This document shows positions 1 to 7,786 of a stretch of 16,210 nt of DNA, in pieces. Source of the stretch: JBHEMK01 sp046262635. Lineage in GTDB: Bacteria > Actinomycetota > Thermoleophilia > Gaiellales > Gaiellaceae. Position numbers and translations under genes: made by a program. The notes beneath the pieces were generated by a model that was given only the letters and a program-made list of their open reading frames with translations, did not search any database and was not told where the DNA came from. The stretch covers positions 1 to 16,210 of the forward strand of contig JBHEMK010000085.1 in assembly GCA_046262635.1 (NCBI GenBank). Reading direction: 5' to 3'. Each line of letters starts with the position of its first letter. Position 1 is the first letter of the stretch.

Positions 1-951
1 GACGGCTCGTACCTGGCGGAGCTGCTTCTGGAGGAAGGGTACGAGGTCTACGGGCTCGTGCGGCGCCCCGCCTCCTCGCGCTTCGAGAACCTCCGGGCGA
101 TCCGCGACCGGATCGAGCTGATCGAGGCCGACCTGCTCGACCAGCTCGCGCTCGTGGAGGCGTTGAAGACCTGCCGGGCGCACGAGGTCTACAACCTCGC
201 CTCGCCGTCGTTCGTACCGCTGTCGTGGCGGCAGCCCGTCGTCACTGCCGAGTTCGCCGCGGTCGGCGTCACCTCGCTGCTCGAGGCGATCCGCGCGGTC
301 GATGAGGGCACCCGCGTCTACCAGGCCTCTTCGAGCGAGATCTTCGGCGAGCCGGCGGCCCTGCCCCAGACGGAGCGCACGCCGCTCTCGCCGGTGACCC
401 CGTACGGCGTCGCGAAGGCCTACGGCCACTTCATCGTCGGGAGCTACCGCCGCCGCTACGGGATGCACGCCTCCTGCGGGATCCTCTACAACCACGAGTC
501 GCCGCGGCGTCCGCTCGACTTTCTGCCGAGCAAGGTCGCGAGCGCGGCCGCCTCGATCAAACTCGGGAAGGCGGGGGAGCTGTGGCTCGGCGACCTCGAG
601 GCCCGGCGTGACTGGGGTTACGCGGCGGACTACGTTCGAGCGATGTGGCTGATGCTGCAGCAGGCGCGCGCCGACGACTACGTGATCGCCACCGGTGAGA
701 CGCACCGCGTCCGGGACCTCGTCGAGCTGGCGTTCGGGTACGTCGACTTGGACTGGGAGCGCTACGTCCGCATCGACCAGTCGCTGAAGCGCGGCGAGGC
801 GGAGCTCCACGATCTCGTTGGCGACGCCTCGAAGGCGCGCCGGGAGCTCGGCTGGGAGCCGTCCGTGCGCTTCGCCGAGCTCGTGCGGATCATGGTCGAC
901 GCGGAGCTCGAGCGCCTGTCGGGGACCGCGCCCTCGCTCACGAGTTCGTAA
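1..951 (+). CDS. gmd: GDP-mannose 4,6-dehydratase, 3' part (5' end outside window)
   Basis: Converts GDP-mannose to GDP-4-keto-6-deoxy-mannose, the precursor of GDP-fucose, GDP-rhamnose and related deoxy sugars, in the cytoplasm. The reading frame is open from base 1 and begins DGSYLAELLLEEGYEV, which in the family follows the glycine-rich NAD(P)-binding loop, so only a short N-terminal piece is missing. Visible SDR features are the SSSEIFG strand and the catalytic YxxxK as YGVAK (403-417). The family hallmark NHESPRR is present, followed by a conserved RDWG and the tail signature DDYVIATGETH. HESPRR favours Gmd over a UDP-sugar epimerase; I cannot exclude a related GDP-6-deoxysugar enzyme. 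It ends with TAA at 949-951. A separate promoter seems to follow at once, so it is probably not the first gene of the glycosyltransferase operon, but it feeds the same pathway. Confidence 0.9.
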   Translation, partial: DGSYLAELLLEEGYEVYGLVRRPASSRFENLRAIRDRIELIEADLLDQLALVEALKTCRAHEVYNLASPSFVPLSWRQPVVTAEFAAVGVTSLLEAIRAVDEGTRVYQASSSEIFGEPAALPQTERTPLSPVTPYGVAKAYGHFIVGSYRRRYGMHASCGILYNHESPRRPLDFLPSKVASAAASIKLGKAGELWLGDLEARRDWGYAADYVRAMWLMLQQARADDYVIATGETHRVRDLVELAFGYVDLDWERYVRIDQSLKRGEAELHDLVGDASKARRELGWEPSVRFAELVRIMVDAELERLSGTAPSLTSS

Positions 952-962
952 CAGCGGCCAAT

Positions 963-968
963 TAGACT
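963..968 (+). promoter_or_regulatory. Putative -10 box (TAGACT) of a leaderless promoter for the glycosyltransferase operon
   Basis: TAGACT lies 7 nt before the GTG at 976, so transcription would begin at or next to the start codon. No Shine-Dalgarno sequence sits between the gmd stop (951) and this GTG, which fits leaderless initiation, common in actinobacteria. The -35 region is not convincing. A nearly identical box precedes hemE and its divergent neighbour, which strengthens the call. Confidence 0.45.
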
Positions 969-975
969 CCGTGCC

Positions 976-1308
976 GTGACGGAGCCGGAGCTCCAATCCC
1001 CTGCTCTTGAGGCGGTTTCCGTCGACGAGGTCTACGAGCGGCTGAGGAGCGCCCTCGACCGCGACAATCGGGATGCGGCGTCGGTTCGCGGACTCGCCGA
1101 GCGCTTCTGGCCGGTCACCGCTGACAAGCCGCTCGACCGCCGCCCGGGGCCCGCGGGCTTCGTCGCCTTGCAGATCAAGCGCGTGCTGCGCAGGGCGATG
1201 CGCTGGTACGTCGAGCCCGCGCTCGCCGAGCAGCGGATCGTCAACGACGCGCTGCTGCGGCTCGTGGACGACCTCCAGCGTCGCGTCGACGAGCTCGAGC
1301 GACGCTGA
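976..1308 (+). CDS. Small helical protein of unknown function, first gene of the glycosyltransferase operon
   Basis: 110 aa, no recognised enzyme domain. The start is GTG at 976; an earlier GTG at 971 runs into a stop after two codons. The N-terminal ~25 residues are acidic (VSVDEVYERL). A middle segment with FWPVTADKPLDRRPGP leads to a basic, aromatic stretch (LQIKRVLRRAMRWYVEPALAEQ). The last 20 residues (DDLQRRVDELERR) look like a short coiled coil. There is no signal peptide or clear membrane span; the basic amphipathic segment could sit on a membrane. From memory, comparable helical segments precede methyltransferase or glycosyltransferase domains in actinobacterial proteins, so this may be a stand-alone version acting as a scaffold, but that is inference. 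Its stop overlaps the ATG of the next gene by 1 nt (TGATG), implying coupled translation. Confidence 0.7.
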   Translation: MTEPELQSPALEAVSVDEVYERLRSALDRDNRDAASVRGLAERFWPVTADKPLDRRPGPAGFVALQIKRVLRRAMRWYVEPALAEQRIVNDALLRLVDDLQRRVDELERR

Positions 1309-2333
1309 TGCGGATCGCCGTCTGCATTCCGCAGGTGCCGTTCGAGCGGGGCGGCGCCGAGATCTTCGCCGACGAGCTCGTGTCGGAACTGCGGGCGCGC
1401 GAGCACGAGGTCGACCTCGTGACGGTGCCGTTCAAGTGGTATCCGGGCGAGCGCGTGCTGACGCAGGCGTTCCTCTGGCGGCTGCTCGATCTGGAGGAGG
1501 CGGACGGCCGGCCGGTCGATCTCGTCGTTGCCACGAAGTTCCCGTCGTACGCCGTCCGGCATCCACGCAAGGTCGTCTGGCTGCTGCACCAGTTCCGGCA
1601 GGCGTGGGATCTCGATCGCACCGAGCTCGGCCAGTTCTCCGAGCGCGCGGAGGACCGGGCGCTGCGGCGGAAGGTGCTCGCGTTCGAGCGGACGGCGCTC
1701 GCCGAGGCGCGGAAGATCTTCGCGACCTCCCGGAATGTCGCCTCGCGGCTCGCGGCCTCGACCGGGCTCGGGGCCGAGATCATGCCGCACCCGCCCGCGC
1801 CGCTCGACTACCGCTGCGAGTCCTACGACGACTTCATCCTCTCGGTCAACCGGCTCGACCGGGCGAAGCGGATCGACCTGCTGCTCGAGGCCGCGGTGGT
1901 GGAGCCCGGGCTGCGGGTCGTGATCGCGGGCGACGGGCCCGACCGCGGGCGGCTGGAGGAGCTCGCACGGAGCAGCGGACTCGACGGCCGGGCCCAGTTC
2001 GCAGGGCGCATCTCCGACGATGCCCTCGCCGGCCTCTACGCGCGCTGCCTGGGTGTCTACTACGCGCCGGTCGACGAGGACTTCGGGATGGTGCCGTTCG
2101 AGGCGTTCCTGTCCCAGAAGCCCGTGCTGACGACGACCGACGCCGGTGGGCCGCTCGACGTCGTCCGCGACCGCGAAACCGGTCTCGTCGTCGAGCCGCG
2201 GGCCGACGAGGTCGCCCGCGCGTGCGCCTGGCTGCGCGCGCACGGTGACGAGGCGCGCAGCTACGGACGCGCCGGCCGTCAGATCGCCCAGCGCGTCACC
2301 TGGGACTCCTGCATCGACCGCCTGCTCGCGTGA
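1308..2333 (+). CDS. GT4-family glycosyltransferase
   Basis: 341 aa, a usual length for a GT-B retaining glycosyltransferase that moves a sugar from a nucleotide donor to a lipid-linked or saccharide acceptor in the cytoplasm. The N-terminal Rossmann half starts MRIAVCIPQV with a GGAE acceptor-side loop (residues 15-18). The C-terminal half has the strand DDFILSVNRLDRAKR (residues 174-188) with the phosphate-contacting R/K pair, AGDGPDRGRL, and the E-x7-E motif at E257 and E265 (EDFGMVPFE). Donor and acceptor cannot be told from sequence. The ATG at 1308 overlaps the stop of the small helical gene by 1 nt. After its TGA comes the only sizeable gap of the operon. Confidence 0.88.
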   Translation: MRIAVCIPQVPFERGGAEIFADELVSELRAREHEVDLVTVPFKWYPGERVLTQAFLWRLLDLEEADGRPVDLVVATKFPSYAVRHPRKVVWLLHQFRQAWDLDRTELGQFSERAEDRALRRKVLAFERTALAEARKIFATSRNVASRLAASTGLGAEIMPHPPAPLDYRCESYDDFILSVNRLDRAKRIDLLLEAAVVEPGLRVVIAGDGPDRGRLEELARSSGLDGRAQFAGRISDDALAGLYARCLGVYYAPVDEDFGMVPFEAFLSQKPVLTTTDAGGPLDVVRDRETGLVVEPRADEVARACAWLRAHGDEARSYGRAGRQIAQRVTWDSCIDRLLA

Positions 2334-2372
2334 ACGCGTCCGTGCTTTCGAGCCGGGGCCGGCGCCTCGGCC

Positions 2373-2395
2373 TGCCGCGCCGCTTCGCGGCGGCA
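2373..2395 (+). promoter_or_regulatory. Stem-loop in the 85-bp gap before the fusion glycosyltransferase gene
   Basis: Outer arms TGCCG (2373-2377) and CGGCA (2391-2395) enclose CCGC (2380-2383) and GCGG (2387-2390) with a TTC loop, giving 9 pairs and a 2-nt bulge. It stands between the stop at 2333 and the GTG at 2419. There is no T-run after it, so it is not a classical terminator; it could act in attenuation, mRNA processing or stability, or be a by-product of high GC. Confidence 0.35.
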
Positions 2396-2418
2396 CCGTG
2401 GCGAAGGGCCGCCAGGCC

Positions 2419-5400
2419 GTGAAGGTCGCCTACTTCTCTCCTCTGCCTCCGGACACGAGCGGCATCGCCGACTACAGCGCACTGCTCCTGCCGGCGCTCG
2501 AGCGGCTCGTCGAGGTGGAGGCGGTTCGCCCGGGCCGGACCCGGCCGCTGGCCGACGCCGACGTCGCCGTCTACCACATCGGCAACAACCCCGACGCGCA
2601 CGGCTGGATCGTCGACGCACTGCGCCGGCGGCCCGGGGTGGTCGTGCTGCACGACTTCGTCCTCCACCATCTCGTTGCCGGGCTCACGATCGGGCGCAAG
2701 GACGGGCACGCGTACCTCGCCGCGATGGAGCGGGAGGCGGGCGTGCCCGGACGGCTGCTCGGCTACGGCGTGCTCGAGGGCCGCGTTCCGCCGCTCTGGG
2801 AGGTGCGTCCCGAGGAGTTCCCGCTGGCCGGTGTCGTGCTCGACCGGGCGACCGGGCTGATCGTGCACTCCCGCTACGTCGAGCGGAGGGCGCGGGCCGC
2901 CGGCTACGAGGGGCCGCTCTGGGTGATTCCGCACCCGGCCTGGCCGCCGCCCGCGGTCGAGCCTGCGCGGCTCGAGGGCCGTCCGCTCTTCGGGTGCTTC
3001 GGGCATCTGAACGAGAGCAAGCGGATCCCGCAGCTGCTCGAGGCCTTCGCGCAGGTCCGGCAGCGCCGGCCGGAGGCGCGACTGCTGCTTGTCGGGCCCT
3101 CCTCGCCGGGGTTCGACCTCGACGGCCGGATCGAGCGGCTCGGTCTCGACCGCGAGGGGGTGATCCGGCAGGACTACGTCGAGGAGGCGCAACTCTGGGC
3201 GCTGATGGCAGCCTGCGACGCGGTCGTCGCCCCCCGGTCGCCGACGATGGGCGAGACCTCGGGCACCGTGATCCGGGCGCTCTCGCTCGGCAAGCCGCTC
3301 GTCGTCAGCGACGTCGGCTGGTTCGCCGAGCTGCCCGACGAGGTCGCGCTCAAGCTGCCAGCCGGCGGGGACGGCGAGGTCGCAGCGATGGGCGAGGCGC
3401 TCGAGCGGCTGGCCGGCGGCGCCCCGGAGCTGGCGGCCGCGGCGCGGGCGTACGCCGAGCGCGAACACGACCTCGCCGCGGTTGCCGCACGGTACGCGGC
3501 CGCGCTGGAGGAGTCGGCTGGAGCCCCGCTCGTCGAGTCGAAGATCCTGGGTGAGGTCGCGGCCGCGGCGGCCGAGTCGGGCGTCGATCCGGAGCTTCTC
3601 GCTCCGCACCTGGCGGAGCTCGGCTTCGCGACGAACGGTCATGTCCCCGGCTTCGACCTCCCGCCGTCCGGCGGCCGGTCCTGGCTCGGCCGGATCCCGG
3701 CGGGTGTCTGGCTCGCGGCCATCGTCCTCGTCTCCGTGGCGGCGCAGTTCCTGCTCGCGCGGCGCGTCGTCTCGCCGTGGATCATGGTCGACGAGCTCGT
3801 CTACTCCGACATGGCGCGGAGCTTCGCCGCCACCGGCCACTTCCTGATCCGCGGCGAGCACGCGAACTACGGATTCGTCTATCCCGCGATCCTCGCGGTC
3901 GCCTACAAGCTCTTCGGCGCCATGCCGGACGTCTACACCGCCGCCAAGGCGATCAACGCCCCGCTGATCTCGCTGGCCGCGATTCCGGCCTACTTCCTCG
4001 CCCGCCGCGTCGTGCGCCCGCCTGCTGCGCTGGCGGCTGCCGGACTCGCGGTTGCGCTGCCGTCGCTCGCCTACGCGGGGGCGCTGATGACGGAGAACGC
4101 GTTCTATCCGATCTTCCTCTGCACGGTGCTCGCGCTCGTGGCGATGCTCGACCGGCCGACCGCGGGGCGGCAGCTGGTCGTGCTGGCGCTCTGCGCGCTC
4201 GCTTTCCTGACGCGCGCGCAGGCGGTTGCGCTCGTCGCCGCAGCGCTCAGCGCGCCGGTCCTGCTGGCCTGGATCGAGCGCGGACGGCCCAGGCGCCTCG
4301 CCGCGTTCGCACCGCTCTACGGCCTGACCCTGCTCGGTGCCCTCGCGGTGATCACACTCGAGGTGGTCCGCGGCAGGTCGCCGTCGGCGGCACTCGGGAA
4401 CTACAGCGTCACCGGCAGCGCCGGCTACCAGGCGTGGCCCGCGTTCAAGTGGCTCCTCTTTCACGTGGCCGAGCTCGACCTCGCGCTCTTCGTGGTTCCG
4501 TTCGCCGCGCTGATCGTGGTCGTCGCGACGGCGCGGCACATGGATCGCGCCCTCCGGGTCTTCACGGCCGCGACTGTCGCCGTGTCGGCCTGGCTCGTCC
4601 TCGAGGTCGCGGTCTTCGCCTCGCACTACTCGCAGCGCGTCGAGGAGCGGAACCTCTTCTACGTGATGCCGCTCTTTCTGATCGCGCTCCTCGCCTGGAT
4701 CCAGCGTGGACAGCCGAGGCCCCCCCGCGTGACCCTCGCAGCGGCGCTGATCGCGGCCGCGCTGCCCGGTGTGATTCCGTTCGCGCTCCTGTTGAACGGG
4801 GTCAACTCCGCATCCGACACCCTTGGCCTGCGCCCCTGGTGGTACCTCCAGGGCGCGCTCGTCGGCAGCTCCTCGACGCAGCTCGTCGCGGTCCTGACGG
4901 CGATCGGCCTGGCGGGCGCCTTCCTCTACCTGCCTCGCCGACACGCGCCCTGGCTCGCGGTGCTCGTCGCCGCCGGGTTCCTCGCAACCTGGCTGCCGCT
5001 CGAGCTCTGGGACTTCAGCTTCCGCGGCGCCTCGGTTGGCGCGCTCTACCAGGGAATCGGCACCGGCGTCAACCGGGATTGGATCGATGCCGCGGTCGGC
5101 CGCCACGCGAACGTCGCCGTGCTGACAACGGACACGCGCGACCCGTTCGCGACCCAGGAGAACGAGTTCTGGAACAGGAGCGTGCGCCGGGTCTACCACC
5201 TCGGCGAGGCGCTCCCGGGTGCGATGCCCGAGCAGCGCGTCACTCTGGACGAGGCGACGGGAGCCCTCTCCTCGGACGGACGGCCGCTGGACGCCGACTA
5301 CATCCTGACCGACTCCTCGGCGGCCCTCATCGGCCGCGTCGTCGCCAGGGACTCGCGCCTCGCCGGCGGCAACGGCCCTGCGCTCGTGCTGGTGCGGGCG

Positions 5401-5757
5401 AGTCGACCGGTCCGGATCGGGCAGCGAATCCTCGGCAGGTATCCCGACGGCTGGTCCGGCCGCACGCTGACCTTCGCCCGCACGAGCTGCACGGGCGGGA
5501 CGCTCGAGGTCGAGCTCCGCACCGACACGAGCACGTTCCCGCACGGGCAGACGGTCCAGATCAGCGGCACGACGGGACGGCGCCTCGTCCGGCTGCGGCA
5601 GGGCGGCGTGGACGTCGCCGTCTCCGTCCCGCTGCGTGCCGAGCGCGGCGTGTGCCGCGCGCTCTTCACCGTGACGCCTGCGCGGATTCCGGGGCCCCAG
5701 GACCCGCGCGTCCTCGGGGCGCGGTTCGACCGAATCGCCTTCCGCGCCTCGAAGTGA
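2419..5757 (+). CDS. Two-domain glycosyltransferase: GT4 domain fused to a polytopic GT-C membrane glycosyltransferase
   Basis: 1112 aa in one uninterrupted frame. Residues about 1-375 are a GT4 (GT-B) domain: MKVAYFSPLPPDTSGIADYS at the start, a nucleotide-sugar half around HLNESKR, and GETSGTVIRALSLGKPLVVS where E279 is kept but the second Glu of E-x7-E is A287. A linker of ~50 residues leads to a first membrane helix (about 430-449), then D458-E459 in VDELVYSDMAR, the usual first-loop acidic site of GT39/ArnT-like GT-C enzymes, and about ten hydrophobic spans with EERNLFYVMPLF near 742-753. The last ~215 residues are probably exoplasmic, with NEFWNRS (915-921), YPDGWS (1008-1013) and a beta-rich tail. 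GT-C enzymes use polyprenyl-phosphate sugars outside the membrane, GT4 uses nucleotide sugars inside, so one chain may act on both faces (inference). I chose GTG 2419, with AAGGG 10 nt upstream; GTG 2398 is an alternative. Confidence 0.85.
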   Translation: MKVAYFSPLPPDTSGIADYSALLLPALERLVEVEAVRPGRTRPLADADVAVYHIGNNPDAHGWIVDALRRRPGVVVLHDFVLHHLVAGLTIGRKDGHAYLAAMEREAGVPGRLLGYGVLEGRVPPLWEVRPEEFPLAGVVLDRATGLIVHSRYVERRARAAGYEGPLWVIPHPAWPPPAVEPARLEGRPLFGCFGHLNESKRIPQLLEAFAQVRQRRPEARLLLVGPSSPGFDLDGRIERLGLDREGVIRQDYVEEAQLWALMAACDAVVAPRSPTMGETSGTVIRALSLGKPLVVSDVGWFAELPDEVALKLPAGGDGEVAAMGEALERLAGGAPELAAAARAYAEREHDLAAVAARYAAALEESAGAPLVESKILGEVAAAAAESGVDPELLAPHLAELGFATNGHVPGFDLPPSGGRSWLGRIPAGVWLAAIVLVSVAAQFLLARRVVSPWIMVDELVYSDMARSFAATGHFLIRGEHANYGFVYPAILAVAYKLFGAMPDVYTAAKAINAPLISLAAIPAYFLARRVVRPPAALAAAGLAVALPSLAYAGALMTENAFYPIFLCTVLALVAMLDRPTAGRQLVVLALCALAFLTRAQAVALVAAALSAPVLLAWIERGRPRRLAAFAPLYGLTLLGALAVITLEVVRGRSPSAALGNYSVTGSAGYQAWPAFKWLLFHVAELDLALFVVPFAALIVVVATARHMDRALRVFTAATVAVSAWLVLEVAVFASHYSQRVEERNLFYVMPLFLIALLAWIQRGQPRPPRVTLAAALIAAALPGVIPFALLLNGVNSASDTLGLRPWWYLQGALVGSSSTQLVAVLTAIGLAGAFLYLPRRHAPWLAVLVAAGFLATWLPLELWDFSFRGASVGALYQGIGTGVNRDWIDAAVGRHANVAVLTTDTRDPFATQENEFWNRSVRRVYHLGEALPGAMPEQRVTLDEATGALSSDGRPLDADYILTDSSAALIGRVVARDSRLAGGNGPALVLVRASRPVRIGQRILGRYPDGWSGRTLTFARTSCTGGTLEVELRTDTSTFPHGQTVQISGTTGRRLVRLRQGGVDVAVSVPLRAERGVCRALFTVTPARIPGPQDPRVLGARFDRIAFRASK

Positions 5758-6824
5758 GGATCGTCGTCGACGTCACTCCGCTCTCCCATCCTCGTACCGG
5801 CGTCGGCAACTACATCCGCGGCTCGCTCGCCGGCATGGCCGATGCTGCCTCGGGGACGCACGAGCTCGTCGCGTTTGCGCCCGCGAGCACGGGCGGGCGG
5901 CGCGCGATCGAGGCGGCGCTGGAGGGGATCCCGCTCGAGCGGCGGCTGCCGGTCGTGCCGCTCGCCCAGCCGCTGCGCACCGCCTGGAGCCGGCTCGGCC
6001 ACCCGCCGGCGGAGCGCTTCGTCGGCCGCCTCGACGTACTCCACTTCAGCGACTGGATGTACCCGCCGCAGCGCGGCGGGATCCGCTCGACGATGGTGCA
6101 CGACCTCGTGCCGCTGCGCTTCCCCCAGTGGGTGCACCCGCGCACCCGGCGGATGCACTGCGCGAAGTACCGGCACGCCGCCAGCACGTGCGATCTCCTC
6201 TTCACGAACTCCGACTACACCGCCGCCGACGTCGCCGAGACGCTGAAGGTGCCGCGCGAGCGGATCCGCGTCGCCTACCCCGGTGTGGACGAGCAGTTCA
6301 CGCCGGCCGGCACGCGCACCCAGCTCGAGCGGCCCTTCGTCTTGAGCGTCGCGACCCTCGAGCCGCGCAAGAACCTCCAGACACTCGTAGAGGCGTACCG
6401 GCTGCTCGACGACGAGCTTGCCCTCGCGGTTGCAGGCGGCACCGGCTGGGGCAGACAGCCGGAGCTCGGGCTGCCCGGCGTGACGCCGCTCGGGTACACC
6501 CGGCACGACGAACTGCCCCCGCTCTACCGCGGCGCGGCGGTCTTCGTCTACCCGTCCCGTTTCGAGGGGTTCGGAATGCCGGTGCTCGAGGCGATGGCCT
6601 GTGGCACGCCCTGCGTCGTCTCGGCCCATCCCTCCCTCGACGAGGCCTGCGGCGGCGGAGCCGTGCGTGTCGACCCGGAGAGCCCCGAGGCGATCGCGGC
6701 GGGCATCGAGGAAGCGCTTCGCCGGCGGGAGGAGCTCGTCGCGAACGGTCTCGCGCACGCGGCGCGTTTCAGCTGGAGCGAGAACGGGCGCGTCCATCTC
6801 GACGCCTTCGCCGAGGCCGCGTGA
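5754..6824 (+). CDS. GT4-family glycosyltransferase, first of a tandem trio
   Basis: 356 aa, GT-B fold. It starts with GTG at 5754, overlapping the upstream stop by 4 nt (GTGA), which gives VRIVVDVTPL, the standard first strand of this subfamily. Visible motifs are the TGVGNY glycine loop (residues 15-20), HFSDWMYPP and MVHDLVPLRFP in the acceptor half, TNSDYTAADV and PGVDEQFTP at the domain crossover, then LSVATLEPRKN (EPRKN 203-207) and FEGFGMPVLEAMACGTP with E271 and E279 of E-x7-E in the donor half. Such enzymes are usually mannosyl-, rhamnosyl- or glucosyltransferases; the sugar is not deducible. It resembles the next two genes, suggesting a duplication series. Confidence 0.9.
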   Translation: MRIVVDVTPLSHPRTGVGNYIRGSLAGMADAASGTHELVAFAPASTGGRRAIEAALEGIPLERRLPVVPLAQPLRTAWSRLGHPPAERFVGRLDVLHFSDWMYPPQRGGIRSTMVHDLVPLRFPQWVHPRTRRMHCAKYRHAASTCDLLFTNSDYTAADVAETLKVPRERIRVAYPGVDEQFTPAGTRTQLERPFVLSVATLEPRKNLQTLVEAYRLLDDELALAVAGGTGWGRQPELGLPGVTPLGYTRHDELPPLYRGAAVFVYPSRFEGFGMPVLEAMACGTPCVVSAHPSLDEACGGGAVRVDPESPEAIAAGIEEALRRREELVANGLAHAARFSWSENGRVHLDAFAEAA

Positions 6825-7786
6825 GGGTCGGGATCGACACGACGCCGCTCCGGCTGACCCGTGCCGGCACGGCCCGCTATCTGCACAACCTGCTCGCGCG
6901 GCTCCACGTCGACGTCGAGCCTCTGGCGTTCGCGGGCCGGGGCCGAGCCTCGGTGCTCGCCCGCGAGCTCGTCTGGTACCCGTTCGTTCTCGGCCGCGCG
7001 AAGGGCGTCGACGTGCTCCACTGCCCCACCTACTACGGCCCGCTGCGATCGCAGCCGCCGCTCGTCGTGACCGTGCACGACCTCGCCGTCTTTCGCTATC
7101 CGCGGGCGTTTCCACGCTGGACGAGGACGTTCGTGCCACGCTTCGTGCCCCAGGTGCTCCGCGCCGCAAGCCGCGTGATCGCCGTCTCCGAATTCACGCG
7201 CACCGAACTGACGGAGCTCGTTCGCGTCCCCGGGGCGAAGATCCGCGTGGTGCCGAACGGCGTCGACGACGTCTTCCGGCCCGACGGTCCGGCTGTCGGG
7301 GGTGACTACGTCCTCGCCGTCGGAACGCTCGAGCCGCGCAAGAACCTCGCCCGGCTCGCCGAGGCTGCGCGCCGCGCCGGTGCGGAACTGCGCGTGGTCG
7401 GGGCGTGCGGCTGGGGCGACGTCCGGCTCGACGGCGTGCGCTGGCTCGGGGAGCCGGCCGACGAGGAGCTGGCCCGGCTCTATCGAGGCGCCGCCGTCGT
7501 GGCCTACCCCTCGCTCTACGAGGGCTTCGGCCTCCCGGTGCTCGAGGCGATGGCGTGCGGCACGCCGGTCGTGACGAGCAGCGGCGGCGCCACCGAGGAG
7601 ATCGCCGGTGGCGCGGCGGTGCTGGTCGACCCGCTCGATCCGGCGGCAATCGCGGCGGGCCTCGACGAGGCGTCGCGGCGTCGCGACGAGCTGCGCGCCC
7701 GCGGCCTCGAGCGAGCCCGCGCATTCTCGTGGGAAGACGTCGCTCGCCGGACGACCGAGGTCTACGGCGAGGCCGCCGGTGGCTGA
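6821..7786 (+). CDS. GT4-family glycosyltransferase, second of a tandem trio
   Basis: 321 aa, somewhat short for GT4 because the region between the first strand and the HCPTYYGP segment is compact. GTG at 6821 overlaps the previous stop by 4 nt and starts VRVGIDTTPL, nearly the same opening as its upstream neighbour. Motifs: RAGTARY loop (14-20), VTVHDLAVFRYP (83-94), SEFTRTEL (123-130), PNGVDDVFRP, EPRKN (171-175) and YEGFGLPVLEAMACGTP with E234 and E242. Cytoplasmic transfer of a sugar from a nucleotide donor is expected. Its last codons overlap the next start by 8 nt. Confidence 0.9.
   Translation: MRVGIDTTPLRLTRAGTARYLHNLLARLHVDVEPLAFAGRGRASVLARELVWYPFVLGRAKGVDVLHCPTYYGPLRSQPPLVVTVHDLAVFRYPRAFPRWTRTFVPRFVPQVLRAASRVIAVSEFTRTELTELVRVPGAKIRVVPNGVDDVFRPDGPAVGGDYVLAVGTLEPRKNLARLAEAARRAGAELRVVGACGWGDVRLDGVRWLGEPADEELARLYRGAAVVAYPSLYEGFGLPVLEAMACGTPVVTSSGGATEEIAGGAAVLVDPLDPAAIAAGLDEASRRRDELRARGLERARAFSWEDVARRTTEVYGEAAGG

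Noticed and set aside
2146..2418. Upstream extension of the fusion gene to a start at 2146
   Set aside because: It would run through the end of the GT4 gene in another frame with Arg/Ser/Pro-rich sequence. The natural first strand of GT4 begins at 2419 (MKVAYFSPLP).
2296..5544. Very long minus-strand open frame (over 1000 codons) opposite the fusion gene
   Set aside because: Its translation is rich in Arg, Glu, Gly and Pro with no domain or membrane pattern, while the plus strand has clear GT4 and GT-C motifs. It is an effect of high GC at third positions.
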